DNA from: JAHKLT01 sp046197865
Lineage (GTDB): Archaea > Methanobacteriota > Methanobacteria > Methanobacteriales > Methanobacteriaceae
Direction: 5' to 3'
Assembly: GCF_046197865.1 (NCBI RefSeq)
Contig: NZ_CP166990.1
Coordinates: forward strand, 1,488,001-1,552,000
DNA length: 64,000 nt
The stretch's first letter is position 1. Each line of letters opens with the position of its first letter. Below the pieces are notes generated by a model, which was given only the letters and a program-made list of their open reading frames with translations, was not told where the DNA came from and did no database searches. The position numbers and the translations under genes are program-made. This document shows positions 18,232 to 27,256 of the stretch, piece after piece.

Positions 18232-19382
18232 ACTAACAACTCCATAATTTTAGAAACTGGATAATCTGTTTCCTTCTTAGCTCTTGTAATAATTTTTAAA
18301 TTTCTAATTTCAGATTCTTTTTGATTTAAATATCCAATAATAGGACCTATTCCTAATGGTTTTTTAATAGATAAAGATTTTACAAGTTTTGCAAAATGTA
18401 AATCTAATTCTTTCTCAAAGATAGCTATTGAATCAGTTTTTTCATACTCAGTCAAAGCATCTGATAAGAAGTCAGAATATTTTGTACCTTCTAAATAGGA
18501 TACAAAATTAGATATATCATTTGCTTCCATTAAATCTTTGAGTTTCCATTCTCTTAATTGATATCCATTAGTTAAAGTATATGGACTAATATTAGTATAA
18601 GTTAAACCATCTTGTTTAGCTCTTACAAAAGTTTTTAATATAGCTAAATCTATTTGAGTTCCAATATAAGTATACAAAATTTGTGTATTTTCTTCAGATG
18701 GAACTTCAGTAGAACTAAGTAAGCTATTTAAATAATAATTATCTAATGCAGATTCTAATTCTAAAACCATATCATTTTCTTCATACCTTGGGAGTGCATC
18801 ATCTAAGACAGGAGCATATTCAGTTCCATCTAATGCAGCTAAAACATCATTTACAGAATTAGCATCAGCAACAGAATCTAATTGATTATATAATTCACCA
18901 GAAGGTATTAAAAGGTCCCTAGTTTGATCTGCACTAAGACCAACTTCTTTTGCACTAATTAATGATTTAATATTAGTAATATCAACTTTTTTAGACATTA
19001 TTTTAAAAGGTTTTTGTACTTTTGGAGGGACAATTCTTGAAATCATCTTATAATTGTCAGCCAAATTAACATCTAATGCCTTATCAAGAGGATATTTTTC
19101 TAAATATGGAGCATAATCTGGAAGACCACTAAGATAGCTAATTACTTCATCACTATCTTTAGCTTCAGCTACTTCAGATAACTGTTTTTCAGTTAACAAT
19201 CTTCCTTTTCTAGCTCTAACTTTTGCACTAGGATTAAGATAAGGGTATATATCTAATATAGGTCTTGATGTAATTATAACAATAATTGCGCCAACAACAA
19301 CGAATACAATTATTATAAGAACCATAAAAGTTTCCGGAGTAATACCCACTGTTTCTAACAATGTAGTAATCTCATCAGCCAT
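18228..19382 (-). CDS. atpC: A-type ATP synthase subunit C
   Basis: A 384-residue subunit that links the central stalk to the membrane rotor. It has an N-terminal hydrophobic segment (about 20-42) followed by a mostly helical soluble part with three related helical modules containing DALP/YE-type repeats, typical of archaeal subunit C (V-ATPase d-like). The N-terminal membrane segment is an addition seen in Methanobacteriales proteins as far as I recall. It lies 11 bp after atpE. Confidence 0.93.
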   Translation of the reverse strand: MADEITTLLETVGITPETFMVLIIIVFVVVGAIIVIITSRPILDIYPYLNPSAKVRARKGRLLTEKQLSEVAEAKDSDEVISYLSGLPDYAPYLEKYPLDKALDVNLADNYKMISRIVPPKVQKPFKIMSKKVDITNIKSLISAKEVGLSADQTRDLLIPSGELYNQLDSVADANSVNDVLAALDGTEYAPVLDDALPRYEENDMVLELESALDNYYLNSLLSSTEVPSEENTQILYTYIGTQIDLAILKTFVRAKQDGLTYTNISPYTLTNGYQLREWKLKDLMEANDISNFVSYLEGTKYSDFLSDALTEYEKTDSIAIFEKELDLHFAKLVKSLSIKKPLGIGPIIGYLNQKESEIRNLKIITRAKKETDYPVSKIMELLV

Positions 19383-19393
19383 AATCTAACCTC

Positions 19394-20005
19394 CTAGTTT
19401 TTAAATAAAATATTAGCTACATCATTACGTAATAATTTTTTGAATCTAGAAATTCTTAATTCAATAGTATTATTTACTTCAATGTCTCCATTTTTAGTTT
19501 TAACAATAGCTCCACCTATAGTTTCAATAGGTTCTCCAATTTCTAAAGTAGTATTAGAAATTCCAGTAGCTATACTATTTAAATCATTTTTAATTTTATC
19601 AATATCATCTTCTTTAACTTGAACGATTAAATTTCCGCCACCAATATCAGTAGCAGCTTCTTTAATCATATTTTTTAAAGAATTAACATATTTTTCATCA
19701 GTAGTAGAAGCTAATTCTTTTAAATCATCTTTTGCTTTATTAAAAGCTTCTTCGATGACTTCTTCTTTAGCCCCTAATTCTGCTCTACGAGCATTCATCT
19801 TAGCTTCAGAAATTATTTGCTGACGTCTCATATCAGATTGTTTTGCACCACTTTCTGATATTCTTTTCTTTTCTGCTTCAGCATCTTTAATACCAGCTGC
19901 TTTAATTTTTTCAGCTTCAGCATCTGCAGTTTGAATTTTTTCATCAGCTTTAACCTGGGCTTCAGACATAATACTTGAAACAATTTTATCTGTGCCAGAG
20001 CTCAT
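19394..20005 (-). CDS. atpE: A-type ATP synthase subunit E
   Basis: A 203-residue peripheral stalk subunit. Its first 110 residues form a long, highly charged helix rich in Ala, Glu and Lys (SEAQVKADEKIQTADAEAEK), the usual coiled coil that pairs with subunit H; the rest is the globular head-binding domain with GGAIVKTKNGDIEVNNT. A strong AGGAGGCTTA ribosome binding site precedes the ATG. It sits 13 bp after atpK. Confidence 0.94.
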   Translation of the reverse strand: MSSGTDKIVSSIMSEAQVKADEKIQTADAEAEKIKAAGIKDAEAEKKRISESGAKQSDMRRQQIISEAKMNARRAELGAKEEVIEEAFNKAKDDLKELASTTDEKYVNSLKNMIKEAATDIGGGNLIVQVKEDDIDKIKNDLNSIATGISNTTLEIGEPIETIGGAIVKTKNGDIEVNNTIELRISRFKKLLRNDVANILFKN

Positions 20006-20018
20006 TTTATTAAGCCTC

Positions 20019-20504
20019 CTAAGCTAATATTCCGCCGAATACCATAAGTAAAATAGCAATCAAGAAACCGTAAATTGCCTGAGTCTCTGGTAATGCAGAG
20101 AAAATAATACCTTTGGAAAACATGTCGTCATCTTCAACAATAGCACCAACAGAAGATGCTGCTGCAATTCCTTGTCCCATACCTGAACCTAAACCAGCAA
20201 AACCAATAGAAGCTCCTACACCAATAGCTACAATACCTGCAGTTGTTGAAAGATTTCCACTTCCACCTAATAATCCTGAAAATACTAATAATAAAATAGC
20301 AATCAAGAAACCGTAAATTGCCTGAGTCTCTGGTAATGCAGAGAAAATAATACCTTTAGAAAACATGTCACCGTCTTCTGCAACTGCACCTACACTTCCA
20401 GCAGCTGCCATACCCTGACCTAATCCAGAACCGAGGCCAGCAAATCCAATAGCTACTCCAGCACCAATAGCTGCTAAAGCAGTACCTAAAGCAATATCTA
20501 CCAT
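20019..20504 (-). CDS. atpK: A-type ATP synthase subunit K (c subunit, doubled hairpin)
   Basis: The 161-residue rotor ring subunit with four membrane helices, formed by two copies of the helical hairpin. Both halves retain GLGSG(L/M)GQG in the first helix and ALPETQAIYGFL in the second, so each hairpin keeps an ion-binding Glu. The nearby Gln and Thr match the sodium-coordinating residues known from NtpK-type rings, so Na+ coupling is likely, as in other Methanobrevibacter; this is inference. The two halves share a nearly identical 78-bp DNA stretch. Confidence 0.95.
   Translation of the reverse strand: MVDIALGTALAAIGAGVAIGFAGLGSGLGQGMAAAGSVGAVAEDGDMFSKGIIFSALPETQAIYGFLIAILLLVFSGLLGGSGNLSTTAGIVAIGVGASIGFAGLGSGMGQGIAAASSVGAIVEDDDMFSKGIIFSALPETQAIYGFLIAILLMVFGGILA
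20049..20126. repeat. 78-bp near-identical repeat, copy 1, inside atpK
   Basis: Matches 20292-20369 with one difference (G versus A near 20115). The offset is 243 bp, exactly 81 codons, and it encodes the second helix of each hairpin. Confidence 0.9.
20292..20369. repeat. 78-bp near-identical repeat, copy 2, inside atpK
   Basis: Second copy of the repeat at 20049-20126. Flanking parts of the two hairpins differ at many silent sites, so identity is local. Confidence 0.9.
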
Positions 20505-20561
20505 AATATATCTCCTTATTATCTTTTTATAAATTATTTAAATTGAATATAAATTATAATA

Positions 20562-22568
20562 TTAATTATTTTTTAATTTTGTGAAACATCTATCTGATTT
20601 AAATGCTTCAAATTTATTTTTTCCACTTGAATAAAATTGGGAAAAGAACTCTACATAATGCAAACGCAATGCATTAACAAATGCTCCTAATACTTGGAAA
20701 AGGAAGTTTACAACATGTCCACCTATAAATACAACAATTGCTAAAATAAAACCAACATAAGGAATCATATCTCCAACTAATTGAGTTAAAATATTTACAG
20801 TCATTGCAATACCGCCTGTAGCTAAACATAAAGCTAAAAGACGTGCAAATGATAAAACATCTCCTAAAAAGCCAAAAACATCCATAATTCCATATACACC
20901 ATTAGCATAAATTAACAAAACAAGACTCAATACAATAAGTAATCCACCAAGACCCATACCAATCATACCAATAGCAGGCATTAGGAAACCTAATGCTAAA
21001 CAAATTATACCTGCTTCTAAAACAAACCATACAATTTGGGATCCAATAGCTTCTTTTTTATTTTTATATCTTATATTATTAATTAAACCTACTACAAATC
21101 CTATGTTAAGGTATATAATACCTATAGCAATTGCAATAATTAAAATAGTATCTGGATGAACAAATGCTTCAATTGAAGGAATAATAGTTGGTAATCTATA
21201 TCCTAACATCCTTTCAGGAAAATCTCCTAAAAATCCATTAGAAATTAAACCTAGTAAAATCGACCATAAACCACTTGTAATAAGAATATAACCAAATGAT
21301 TTCATGGTTGAACTATCACATTTTTTCATACCTACAACTAAAATAACACCAATTAAAGATACAATAGATCCATAAACAGCATCTGTTAAACAGAAACCGA
21401 ATAAAAATGGAAACATTAAAGCAACAAAAATAGTAGGGTCTATACTATTATATCTTACTGGGGCATACATTTGTACAAGAAGCTCATAAGGTTTTGCATA
21501 CCTTATATTTTTTTGAAGAACAGGGACTTCTTCATCATCATCACCTACGTCTTCAACATCAAAAATACAATATCCTTGAGTAGTTTTTTCGACCATTTCC
21601 TTAAATTTATCTATATCATTTAAAGGAATCCAAGCCTCAAGCATTTTTGTATCACGAGTTTCTAGAAAAGAAGAAGAAATCTCATTCCTTTCTTTTGCAT
21701 TTTCTAATTCTTCTTTTAAAACTAAAATATCATTATCCCATTTAAGAGCTAATTCTTTTAATTCTTTTTTGGAATTAGAAAATTCATTCTCAATAGAACT
21801 TAACCTAGAAGTAGTACTTGAAACAATCTGTTCAGGAGTTCCTTCTAAATCCTCCAAGTCGAATTTATCAAAATTATATTTACGAAGTATGGAGAACACT
21901 TCATCTTTGTTTTCTTTTAAAGCTACAACAACAATAATTTTAAATTCATCATTATTATCTTTAACTTCATTGAAAATTAGTTCATCATTCAAGTTACTTA
22001 ACTTTTCCTTAACTTCTGAAAAAAATTCAGCGTCAATCCGTCCAACAGCGGTAGAAGTATATTTAGTATCTTTTAATAAAGATAAATCCATATCTAAATT
22101 AATCAATCTCTTAGCTACGCACTGATTAGCTTCAAGTTTGCTTTTCTCAGCATCCAATGCAGAAAAACGATTTTCGATGACTTTTGATTGAGATTCAACT
22201 TTAGAAAGAGTGTCTTCAGCTTTTTTGATTAACTCATCGTTACTTTCATCATTAACCATTCTTGCTGGAGGCATATCTAAACTAAAAAAACCTTTAACCA
22301 TTCCCATTATACCACTATCTTCTGATATGGCATTTCCAAATAATTCAGAAATTCCTGTAGTCTTCATCAAAAGAGAAGAAATTTTACCAGATTGTGGGTG
22401 GGCCTTAGATGGGGCCATACTTTTTGCTAATTCAGGATCATGCTGAACGCGATCAGAAATATCATTGATTTGCACTATTCCTTCTTCGTGAAGAGTTTTC
22501 ACGGTAGGAGAAACATACTCATCATGAGTAATTATCTTTATTTTTCGCATTCTCGCAGTTTGAAACAT
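20562..22568 (-). CDS. atpI: A-type ATP synthase subunit I
   Basis: The 668-residue membrane stator subunit, equivalent to V-ATPase subunit a. The N-terminal half (1-350) is soluble with long helices that contact the peripheral stalks; the C-terminal half has seven to eight membrane segments starting near residue 375 (FVALMFPFLFGFCLTDAVYG). The conserved channel Arg is most likely in SFARLLALCLATGGIAM. The final part HVVNFLFQVLGAFVNALRLHYVEFF is a strong family signature. It follows atpH by 11 bp. Confidence 0.96.
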   Translation of the reverse strand: MFQTARMRKIKIITHDEYVSPTVKTLHEEGIVQINDISDRVQHDPELAKSMAPSKAHPQSGKISSLLMKTTGISELFGNAISEDSGIMGMVKGFFSLDMPPARMVNDESNDELIKKAEDTLSKVESQSKVIENRFSALDAEKSKLEANQCVAKRLINLDMDLSLLKDTKYTSTAVGRIDAEFFSEVKEKLSNLNDELIFNEVKDNNDEFKIIVVVALKENKDEVFSILRKYNFDKFDLEDLEGTPEQIVSSTTSRLSSIENEFSNSKKELKELALKWDNDILVLKEELENAKERNEISSSFLETRDTKMLEAWIPLNDIDKFKEMVEKTTQGYCIFDVEDVGDDDEEVPVLQKNIRYAKPYELLVQMYAPVRYNSIDPTIFVALMFPFLFGFCLTDAVYGSIVSLIGVILVVGMKKCDSSTMKSFGYILITSGLWSILLGLISNGFLGDFPERMLGYRLPTIIPSIEAFVHPDTILIIAIAIGIIYLNIGFVVGLINNIRYKNKKEAIGSQIVWFVLEAGIICLALGFLMPAIGMIGMGLGGLLIVLSLVLLIYANGVYGIMDVFGFLGDVLSFARLLALCLATGGIAMTVNILTQLVGDMIPYVGFILAIVVFIGGHVVNFLFQVLGAFVNALRLHYVEFFSQFYSSGKNKFEAFKSDRCFTKLKNN

Positions 22569-22579
22569 ACATTCTCACA

Positions 22580-22894
22580 CTATAATATATTTTTAACGAT
22601 TAAATCTGCTGCTTCATCAACATTTACTAAAGATTTTTCTTTTAAAGAATTAGTATTAACTTCAGCATCTGCTAATATTTGCTTAGCTTCTTCTCTCGCG
22701 TTTTTTTCTGCATCTGAAATACTATTATTTGCTTCTTCGGTAGCTGAGTCTTTGGCATCATCCATATATTTTTGAGCCTCTGTTTTTGCTTCTTCAATCA
22801 AATCTTTAGATTTGGTTTCAGATTCAAGAACAGTTTGATCAGCATCGTTTTCAGCCTTTTTAATAGCTTCAATTGCTTCTGATATCTTTGCCAT
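22580..22894 (-). CDS. atpH: A-type ATP synthase subunit H
   Basis: A 104-residue almost wholly helical protein rich in Ala, Glu and Lys (AKISEAIEAIKKAENDADQ), the coiled-coil partner of subunit E in the peripheral stalk. It is the first gene of the operon. GGTGAT, six bases before the ATG, is a good ribosome binding site and a TATA-like run lies about 40 bases upstream. Confidence 0.9.
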   Translation of the reverse strand: MAKISEAIEAIKKAENDADQTVLESETKSKDLIEEAKTEAQKYMDDAKDSATEEANNSISDAEKNAREEAKQILADAEVNTNSLKEKSLVNVDEAADLIVKNIL

Positions 22895-22930
22895 AATAAA
22901 TCACCATGGTAAGATAATTTTTATTCAGCA

Positions 22931-22940
22931 ATATATATAT
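22931..22940 (-). promoter_or_regulatory. Probable promoter of the ATP synthase operon
   Basis: An ATATATATAT run about 40 bases before the atpH start. Transcription from about 22910 would leave a short leader containing GGTGAT. The rest of 22895-23062 is AT-rich with no gene. Confidence 0.4.
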
Positions 22941-23062
22941 GTTTTACTATTAAATTTTTAAAATTGTAGTAAAACATAAAATATTTCAATAAAAATGATT
23001 TAAAATAATAAATGATTTTTAGAAAATGTTTAAAAAAAGAATAAAAAATTTAGAAATTGTTA

Positions 23063-23419
23063 TTAATTTCTATAAAAAAAATCTAAAAAAAAGCTAGGCA
23101 TCTTTTTCATATATGCAAGTATAGAAATTAAGATTACAACTATTCCAATTACAATAAAAAAATAGTTATAAGGATTTGTTAAAAATAAAGTTCCTGTTAG
23201 AACTATTATTAACCCTTCAAAAAATAAAACCGCTTTATTCCATTGAGGCCTATATAAAATTGATAAATAACCTAAACCAACACAAATAATTATAATTGAA
23301 GTTGATATAATTTCCGAATTAATAGATTGACTATTTATAAGAGGAATTACACCTAATATAATTACAGCCAATAACACAAATATTGAGAATATTTTTTTTA
23401 AAAATGATTGTTTAATCAT
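23063..23419 (-). CDS. Small integral membrane protein of unknown function
   Basis: 118 residues with four hydrophobic segments (about 10-28, 36-52, 64-80 and 85-103) and short loops; the ends are basic (MIKQSFLKK and FFLDFFYRN). I recognise no family. The ATG has a good AAGGTGAAAATAT ribosome binding site. It is the last gene of the operon that starts with the PrpD-like gene, so its product may work with those enzymes or simply be read through. Confidence 0.6.
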   Translation of the reverse strand: MIKQSFLKKIFSIFVLLAVIILGVIPLINSQSINSEIISTSIIIICVGLGYLSILYRPQWNKAVLFFEGLIIVLTGTLFLTNPYNYFFIVIGIVVILISILAYMKKMPSFFLDFFYRN

Positions 23420-23425
23420 ATATTT

Positions 23426-23755
23426 TCACCTTTTTAAATTAAGAATTTCTTCTAAATCCATAAATTCTAAGTCATTTCCATCTTTATCAGTTTTTTCTGT
23501 TGTAATTAAAATATAATTAGACTTTTTTATATAATTATATCCAAAATAAATCAAATTTAAAAAGATTACAGGATATGTATAAAAAATAGCTATTGCAATA
23601 AGAACCAAATGAATATAAATTTTTCCATAAGCTCTTTTTTTAACTAATATATAATTATCTCCTTCTGAATTAATTACATAACCTACACTAGCTAATTTTT
23701 CTTTAATTGTTTCCATTTCATCAAAATTATTGGAATAAACACAAGATAAAGTCAT
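23426..23755 (-). CDS. Hypothetical protein with two membrane segments
   Basis: About 109 residues. The first 45 are soluble (NFDEMETIKEKLASVGYVIN, reminiscent of a small regulatory or ferredoxin-like fold), followed by two hydrophobic stretches (YIHLVLIAIAIFYTYPVIFL and on) and a charged C-terminus. A GTG nine codons upstream at 23782 would overlap the previous gene by 20 bases; I prefer the ATG at 23755. No family recognised. Confidence 0.5.
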   Translation of the reverse strand: MTLSCVYSNNFDEMETIKEKLASVGYVINSEGDNYILVKKRAYGKIYIHLVLIAIAIFYTYPVIFLNLIYFGYNYIKKSNYILITTEKTDKDGNDLEFMDLEEILNLKR

Positions 23756-23762
23756 TATTTCA

Positions 23763-24116
23763 CTAACTAGGAATATTTTCACTATTTTTAACTTTAAAGT
23801 TAAAATTCAAGATTTCATTTTTATTATGAACTTTTAATGTAAATTTAGATTCAAGTTCAATAAAATCTTTTTCTACATTAATTAATAAATCAATATCATT
23901 TATTCTTGAAAGTGTGAATTTGCTTGCTTCAAAAATATTTGATGCATTATAAATTTCTAAAAATAAAGGTAAACCTTCACTATTAAATATTAGAATAAAG
24001 TTTTCATCTAATTTTATTTCTTTTCCCCTATTTCCATCTTTAGAAATTATAACTAATAATAAATCTTTTCTAAGATCATATTTTGATTTTATTTTTATTT
24101 CCTCTTTAGAAGACAT
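23763..24116 (-). CDS. Hypothetical soluble protein
   Basis: 117 residues, acidic and basic residues well mixed, no membrane segment and no cysteine. Alternating hydrophobic residues suggest mostly beta strands. No family recognised. It begins nine bases after the nitroreductase gene and is probably co-transcribed with it. Confidence 0.5.
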   Translation of the reverse strand: MSSKEEIKIKSKYDLRKDLLLVIISKDGNRGKEIKLDENFILIFNSEGLPLFLEIYNASNIFEASKFTLSRINDIDLLINVEKDFIELESKFTLKVHNKNEILNFNFKVKNSENIPS

Positions 24117-24125
24117 ATTTAATCT

Positions 24126-24632
24126 TTAAATAAATTTAACTAATTCTTCTTTTGATTTTCTAGGAGTATCTCTTGGCTTTGCATTTGGATATCCTAAAGG
24201 ACTAAATAAAAGAGGTTCATATTCATCAGATAAATTTAAAAGTTCTTTTGCCTTTTCAGGTTTAAAAGCACCAATATAACAAGTTCCAAGACCTAGTGAG
24301 GTAGCTTCAAGAATCATGTGATCCATCACAATAGTTCCATCCATATCAGCTATATTTTTATCATCAAATTTACGAACCCATGCATCAGCAGGTTTAACAG
24401 CAACTCCTAAAATTATTGGAGCTTCTACAAACCAAGGTTGTGGATACATTTCAGATAATAATTGTTTATTTTCCTCAGTATCAATAACAAATATTTGAAA
24501 TGGTTGAAAATTAACACCAGTTGGAGCATTTATTCCTGCTTCTAATATTTTATCTAATTTATCAGCTTCAACTTCTTTATTTTCAAAGCCTCTTACACTA
24601 TATCTTTCTTTTAAAACATTTAAAAATTCCAT
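24126..24632 (-). CDS. Nitroreductase family flavoprotein
   Basis: A 168-residue FMN-dependent oxidoreductase of the nitroreductase family. The N-terminal signature LKERYSVRGFENKEVE with the FMN-contacting RYSVR, then INAPTGVNFQPFQIFVID and the late ATSLGLGTCYIGAF are all present. Such enzymes reduce nitro compounds, quinones or flavins with NAD(P)H, usually as dimers. The substrate is unknown. It follows the citrate-synthase-like gene by 18 bases with an AGTGATG ribosome binding site. Confidence 0.88.
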   Translation of the reverse strand: MEFLNVLKERYSVRGFENKEVEADKLDKILEAGINAPTGVNFQPFQIFVIDTEENKQLLSEMYPQPWFVEAPIILGVAVKPADAWVRKFDDKNIADMDGTIVMDHMILEATSLGLGTCYIGAFKPEKAKELLNLSDEYEPLLFSPLGYPNAKPRDTPRKSKEELVKFI

Positions 24633-24650
24633 AACATCACTTCATTTAAA

Positions 24651-25451
24651 TTATTTATTACCTTCAAATATTATATCACTTAAATCACAAAACTTTCTAA
24701 ATTCTTCTTCATCAATGGATTCCTCATATACATGAGCAACAATTCCAGGAGTTCTTCCAATAATAAAAATACCTAATCCTATTTTCGGATTAAATCCCAT
24801 ATCAGAAAGTAAAGCAGCATTTGCACCATCAACATTAATTTGAATGTTTTTATTATCCTTTAATAAATTTTGAAGTGTAAATGCAAGTTTTGTGTGATTT
24901 CCAACCATCCCCTCATTTATAGCTAAATCTAATAATTTTGATGCTCTTGGATCTTTATCATGATACCTATGTCCAAAACCAGGTATTTTTTCTTTATCTT
25001 TATTAAATTGGTTGAAAATATCAATAGCTAGTTGTACAATCTGTTGATTATTAATTTCATCATCATCAGTTAATTTTAAAGTTTTAATCGAATTTTGATA
25101 TAATTTCATAGCTTTTTCAATAGCTCCAGCATGATTTTTACCAAATGATAATAATCCTCCAGCTACTGCACTATTCATTGGAGATCCAGATGATGAAATC
25201 AACCTAGCAGTTTGCGTACTTGGAGGAGTAGCTCCATGATCACAAAATGAAACTAAAACATGATTAAACATTTTACTTTCCTCTTTTGAAGGAAGTAGTC
25301 CTTTTAAAAGTAAAAATATCATATCACTAAATGAAACTTTTTCAATTAAATCTTCTTGATTATATCCTCTTGTATAAATCAAATTAGGTTTAATATCTGA
25401 AATAGCTGTTTTTAAATGATGATGATTAATTTTAAAATTATTTTCTTTCAT
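24651..25451 (-). CDS. Citrate synthase-like protein (citryl-CoA lyase type)
   Basis: At 266 residues this is much shorter than a normal citrate synthase (about 370-430) but keeps the catalytic core: SFCDHGATPPSTQTARL with the first active His, GFGHRYHDKDPRA with the second, and an Asp/Glu region IIGRTPGIVAHVYEE. Short family members are often annotated citryl-CoA lyase, cleaving citryl-CoA-like thioesters to acetyl-CoA and a keto acid. The N-terminal swivelling part is reduced. It lies seven bases after a class I fumarase alpha-like gene, implying a shared pathway for a tricarboxylate or related acid. Confidence 0.82.
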   Translation of the reverse strand: MKENNFKINHHHLKTAISDIKPNLIYTRGYNQEDLIEKVSFSDMIFLLLKGLLPSKEESKMFNHVLVSFCDHGATPPSTQTARLISSSGSPMNSAVAGGLLSFGKNHAGAIEKAMKLYQNSIKTLKLTDDDEINNQQIVQLAIDIFNQFNKDKEKIPGFGHRYHDKDPRASKLLDLAINEGMVGNHTKLAFTLQNLLKDNKNIQINVDGANAALLSDMGFNPKIGLGIFIIGRTPGIVAHVYEESIDEEEFRKFCDLSDIIFEGNK

Positions 25452-25458
25452 AATATAC

Positions 25459-26340
25459 CTAAATTTTAATTGTAGCTACTCTTGGTTCAACAAAACAAGC
25501 TGGTCTTGAAGAAACTATTCTAACTCCACTAGCTCTTTGAGGTCCAATATTTACAAATGTTCCAAGAACAGTTTTACAACCACCAAGTCCAAGAGGTCCT
25601 ATTTTTGTTTTATTTAATTCATTAGTAATATAAGTTTCAATTTCTGATTGATTTTTTAAATTTCCATAAATTAATCCTTTAAGCATTAATTGGCTAGATT
25701 CAATATGTGTTCTCCCAATACCAATTGATGAAATAGCTGGAGTGCATCCTAATAATTTTAAAGAGTCTTTAAGCCAATTAATAGTTCCATCTATAACATT
25801 GTTATAATCATTTTTATGAAAAACTCTATGTGTTTTAGCTCTTATTTCAGGGCCTCCACCTAAAAGAGCTAAATGAATATTCAATGTATCTTCATCAATT
25901 TCTCTTTTATAAGAAGATTCGATTTTTCCATTATCTATTATAAAATTAGCTGGTTTTAGCATTGAAGGAGATTCATATAAACCTTCAGATTGTTCTAGTC
26001 GTTGGATATCATTACCTTTTACTGCCATTGGTCTACCAGGAAGTAATTTTAATCCTTCTTCAATTCCTTCATTAATTTGGCTTAATATTTCACCAGTTAT
26101 CTGTCTATTGTTTCCTATTTCAATCAAAACATGTGGAATTCCAGTATCATCACATAAAGGTAGTTTTTTATCTTTAGCTATTTTCATATTCTTAATAATC
26201 ATCTCTAATGCCCAAACAGCATTTTCATTATTGTATTTTTTCTCTTCTTCTAATGCATCTAAAAATACATCTATATTATTATCATATTGAGAAATACTAG
26301 CATCAATAATAGCTTCTTCTACCTTTTTTTTAATATTCAT
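25459..26340 (-). CDS. Class I fumarate hydratase alpha-type protein
   Basis: A 293-residue iron-sulfur hydro-lyase of the class I fumarase / L-tartrate dehydratase alpha type. The three cluster cysteines are in KKLPLCDDTGIPHV, LGCTPAISSIGIG and GLGGCKTVLGTFVN; ARPACFVEPRV-like sequence closes the domain. A partner beta subunit, normally the next gene, is not present in this window. It may therefore have its partner elsewhere in the chromosome or act on a different substrate with its operon neighbours. GGGAT precedes the ATG. Confidence 0.85.
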   Translation of the reverse strand: MNIKKKVEEAIIDASISQYDNNIDVFLDALEEEKKYNNENAVWALEMIIKNMKIAKDKKLPLCDDTGIPHVLIEIGNNRQITGEILSQINEGIEEGLKLLPGRPMAVKGNDIQRLEQSEGLYESPSMLKPANFIIDNGKIESSYKREIDEDTLNIHLALLGGGPEIRAKTHRVFHKNDYNNVIDGTINWLKDSLKLLGCTPAISSIGIGRTHIESSQLMLKGLIYGNLKNQSEIETYITNELNKTKIGPLGLGGCKTVLGTFVNIGPQRASGVRIVSSRPACFVEPRVATIKI

Positions 26341-26349
26341 ATTTATCCC

Positions 26350-27252
26350 TTATTCTGGAATAGCTAAATCTTTTGATCCATAAGATGACATAATTGCATC
26401 AGAACAATATTTATCAATTTTTTCACTAACAAGTTTTACTTGTTTTAATCTAAGTATTGCCTCATTAGCTGATGTATCATAATTATGGTTACTTGCAATA
26501 GAGCCTCCTGTTTTTAAATATACTGGAGATGCTACTTTAATAAATTCAGGTACTTCATAATGCCTAATAAATCCTCCACTTGATTTAGGATTTTCTGTGT
26601 GTAAATCTAAAGGCATATAAACAGAGGATCTAATAGCTGCAATCATTGGAATTTGTAAATCTCTTACAGGATTAACAGAATTTGCACCATTTTCTTCAAG
26701 TAATTTAAAAGATGCTGGATTTCCATGACCTGTGTGTGCAGATATTTTAAATTTAATGTTTTTAGGTAAATCCCCATTTTTTCTCATATTGTTTAATACC
26801 CATAACAATCCTTCATCATATAATAGTATTCCTCTAACACCAAATTCCACAGCTTTTAAAACTTCTTCAACAGCATATACTAAATTATCATAGCCTCTAA
26901 TTCTATAAGCCATTCTTTTTCCTTCTTCAGTATTTACTGATGCACTTGTATCATAAGTTGCTCTTGGTCCAATAGATAAAAATAGCTCTATTTCATATTT
27001 TTTAGAAATATCAACCATTTCTTTTATCTCATCATTAGTTAAAAGCATTATTCCTTTTGTTTGTGTTATTCTATGAATTGTTAAATCTTCTTTTTTAGCA
27101 TTATTCAACAAAGTTTCCATTGCATCAGGAGATTGAATACCTGGAACTTCAAATCTATATTGGCCTCCATCATTAAATCGTTTTAAAGATTCAAAATCAC
27201 TATTTATCTCTTTAATACCTAATTTTTCTAAAGATTTTTTTGTAAATTCCAT
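26350..27252 (-). CDS. U32 family peptidase-like protein
   Basis: About 300 residues with a TIM-barrel-like pattern of the U32 family: ILLYDEGLLWVLNNMRK, FKISAHTGHGNPASFKLLEENG and NSVNPVRDLQIPMIAAIRSS. U32 proteins are known both as peptidases and as partners of hydroxylation and tRNA or ubiquinone-related enzymes; placement in a carbon metabolism operon suggests an enzymatic role not described for the classic peptidases. ATG at 27252 has GGATGAT upstream; another ATG at 27264 overlaps the PrpD-like gene. Confidence 0.75.
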   Translation of the reverse strand: MEFTKKSLEKLGIKEINSDFESLKRFNDGGQYRFEVPGIQSPDAMETLLNNAKKEDLTIHRITQTKGIMLLTNDEIKEMVDISKKYEIELFLSIGPRATYDTSASVNTEEGKRMAYRIRGYDNLVYAVEEVLKAVEFGVRGILLYDEGLLWVLNNMRKNGDLPKNIKFKISAHTGHGNPASFKLLEENGANSVNPVRDLQIPMIAAIRSSVYMPLDLHTENPKSSGGFIRHYEVPEFIKVASPVYLKTGGSIASNHNYDTSANEAILRLKQVKLVSEKIDKYCSDAIMSSYGSKDLAIPE

Positions 27253-27256
27253 AATA

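Noticed and set aside
22440..22775. Plus-strand frame opposite atpI/atpH
   Set aside because: Shadow of a well-supported operon gene pair.
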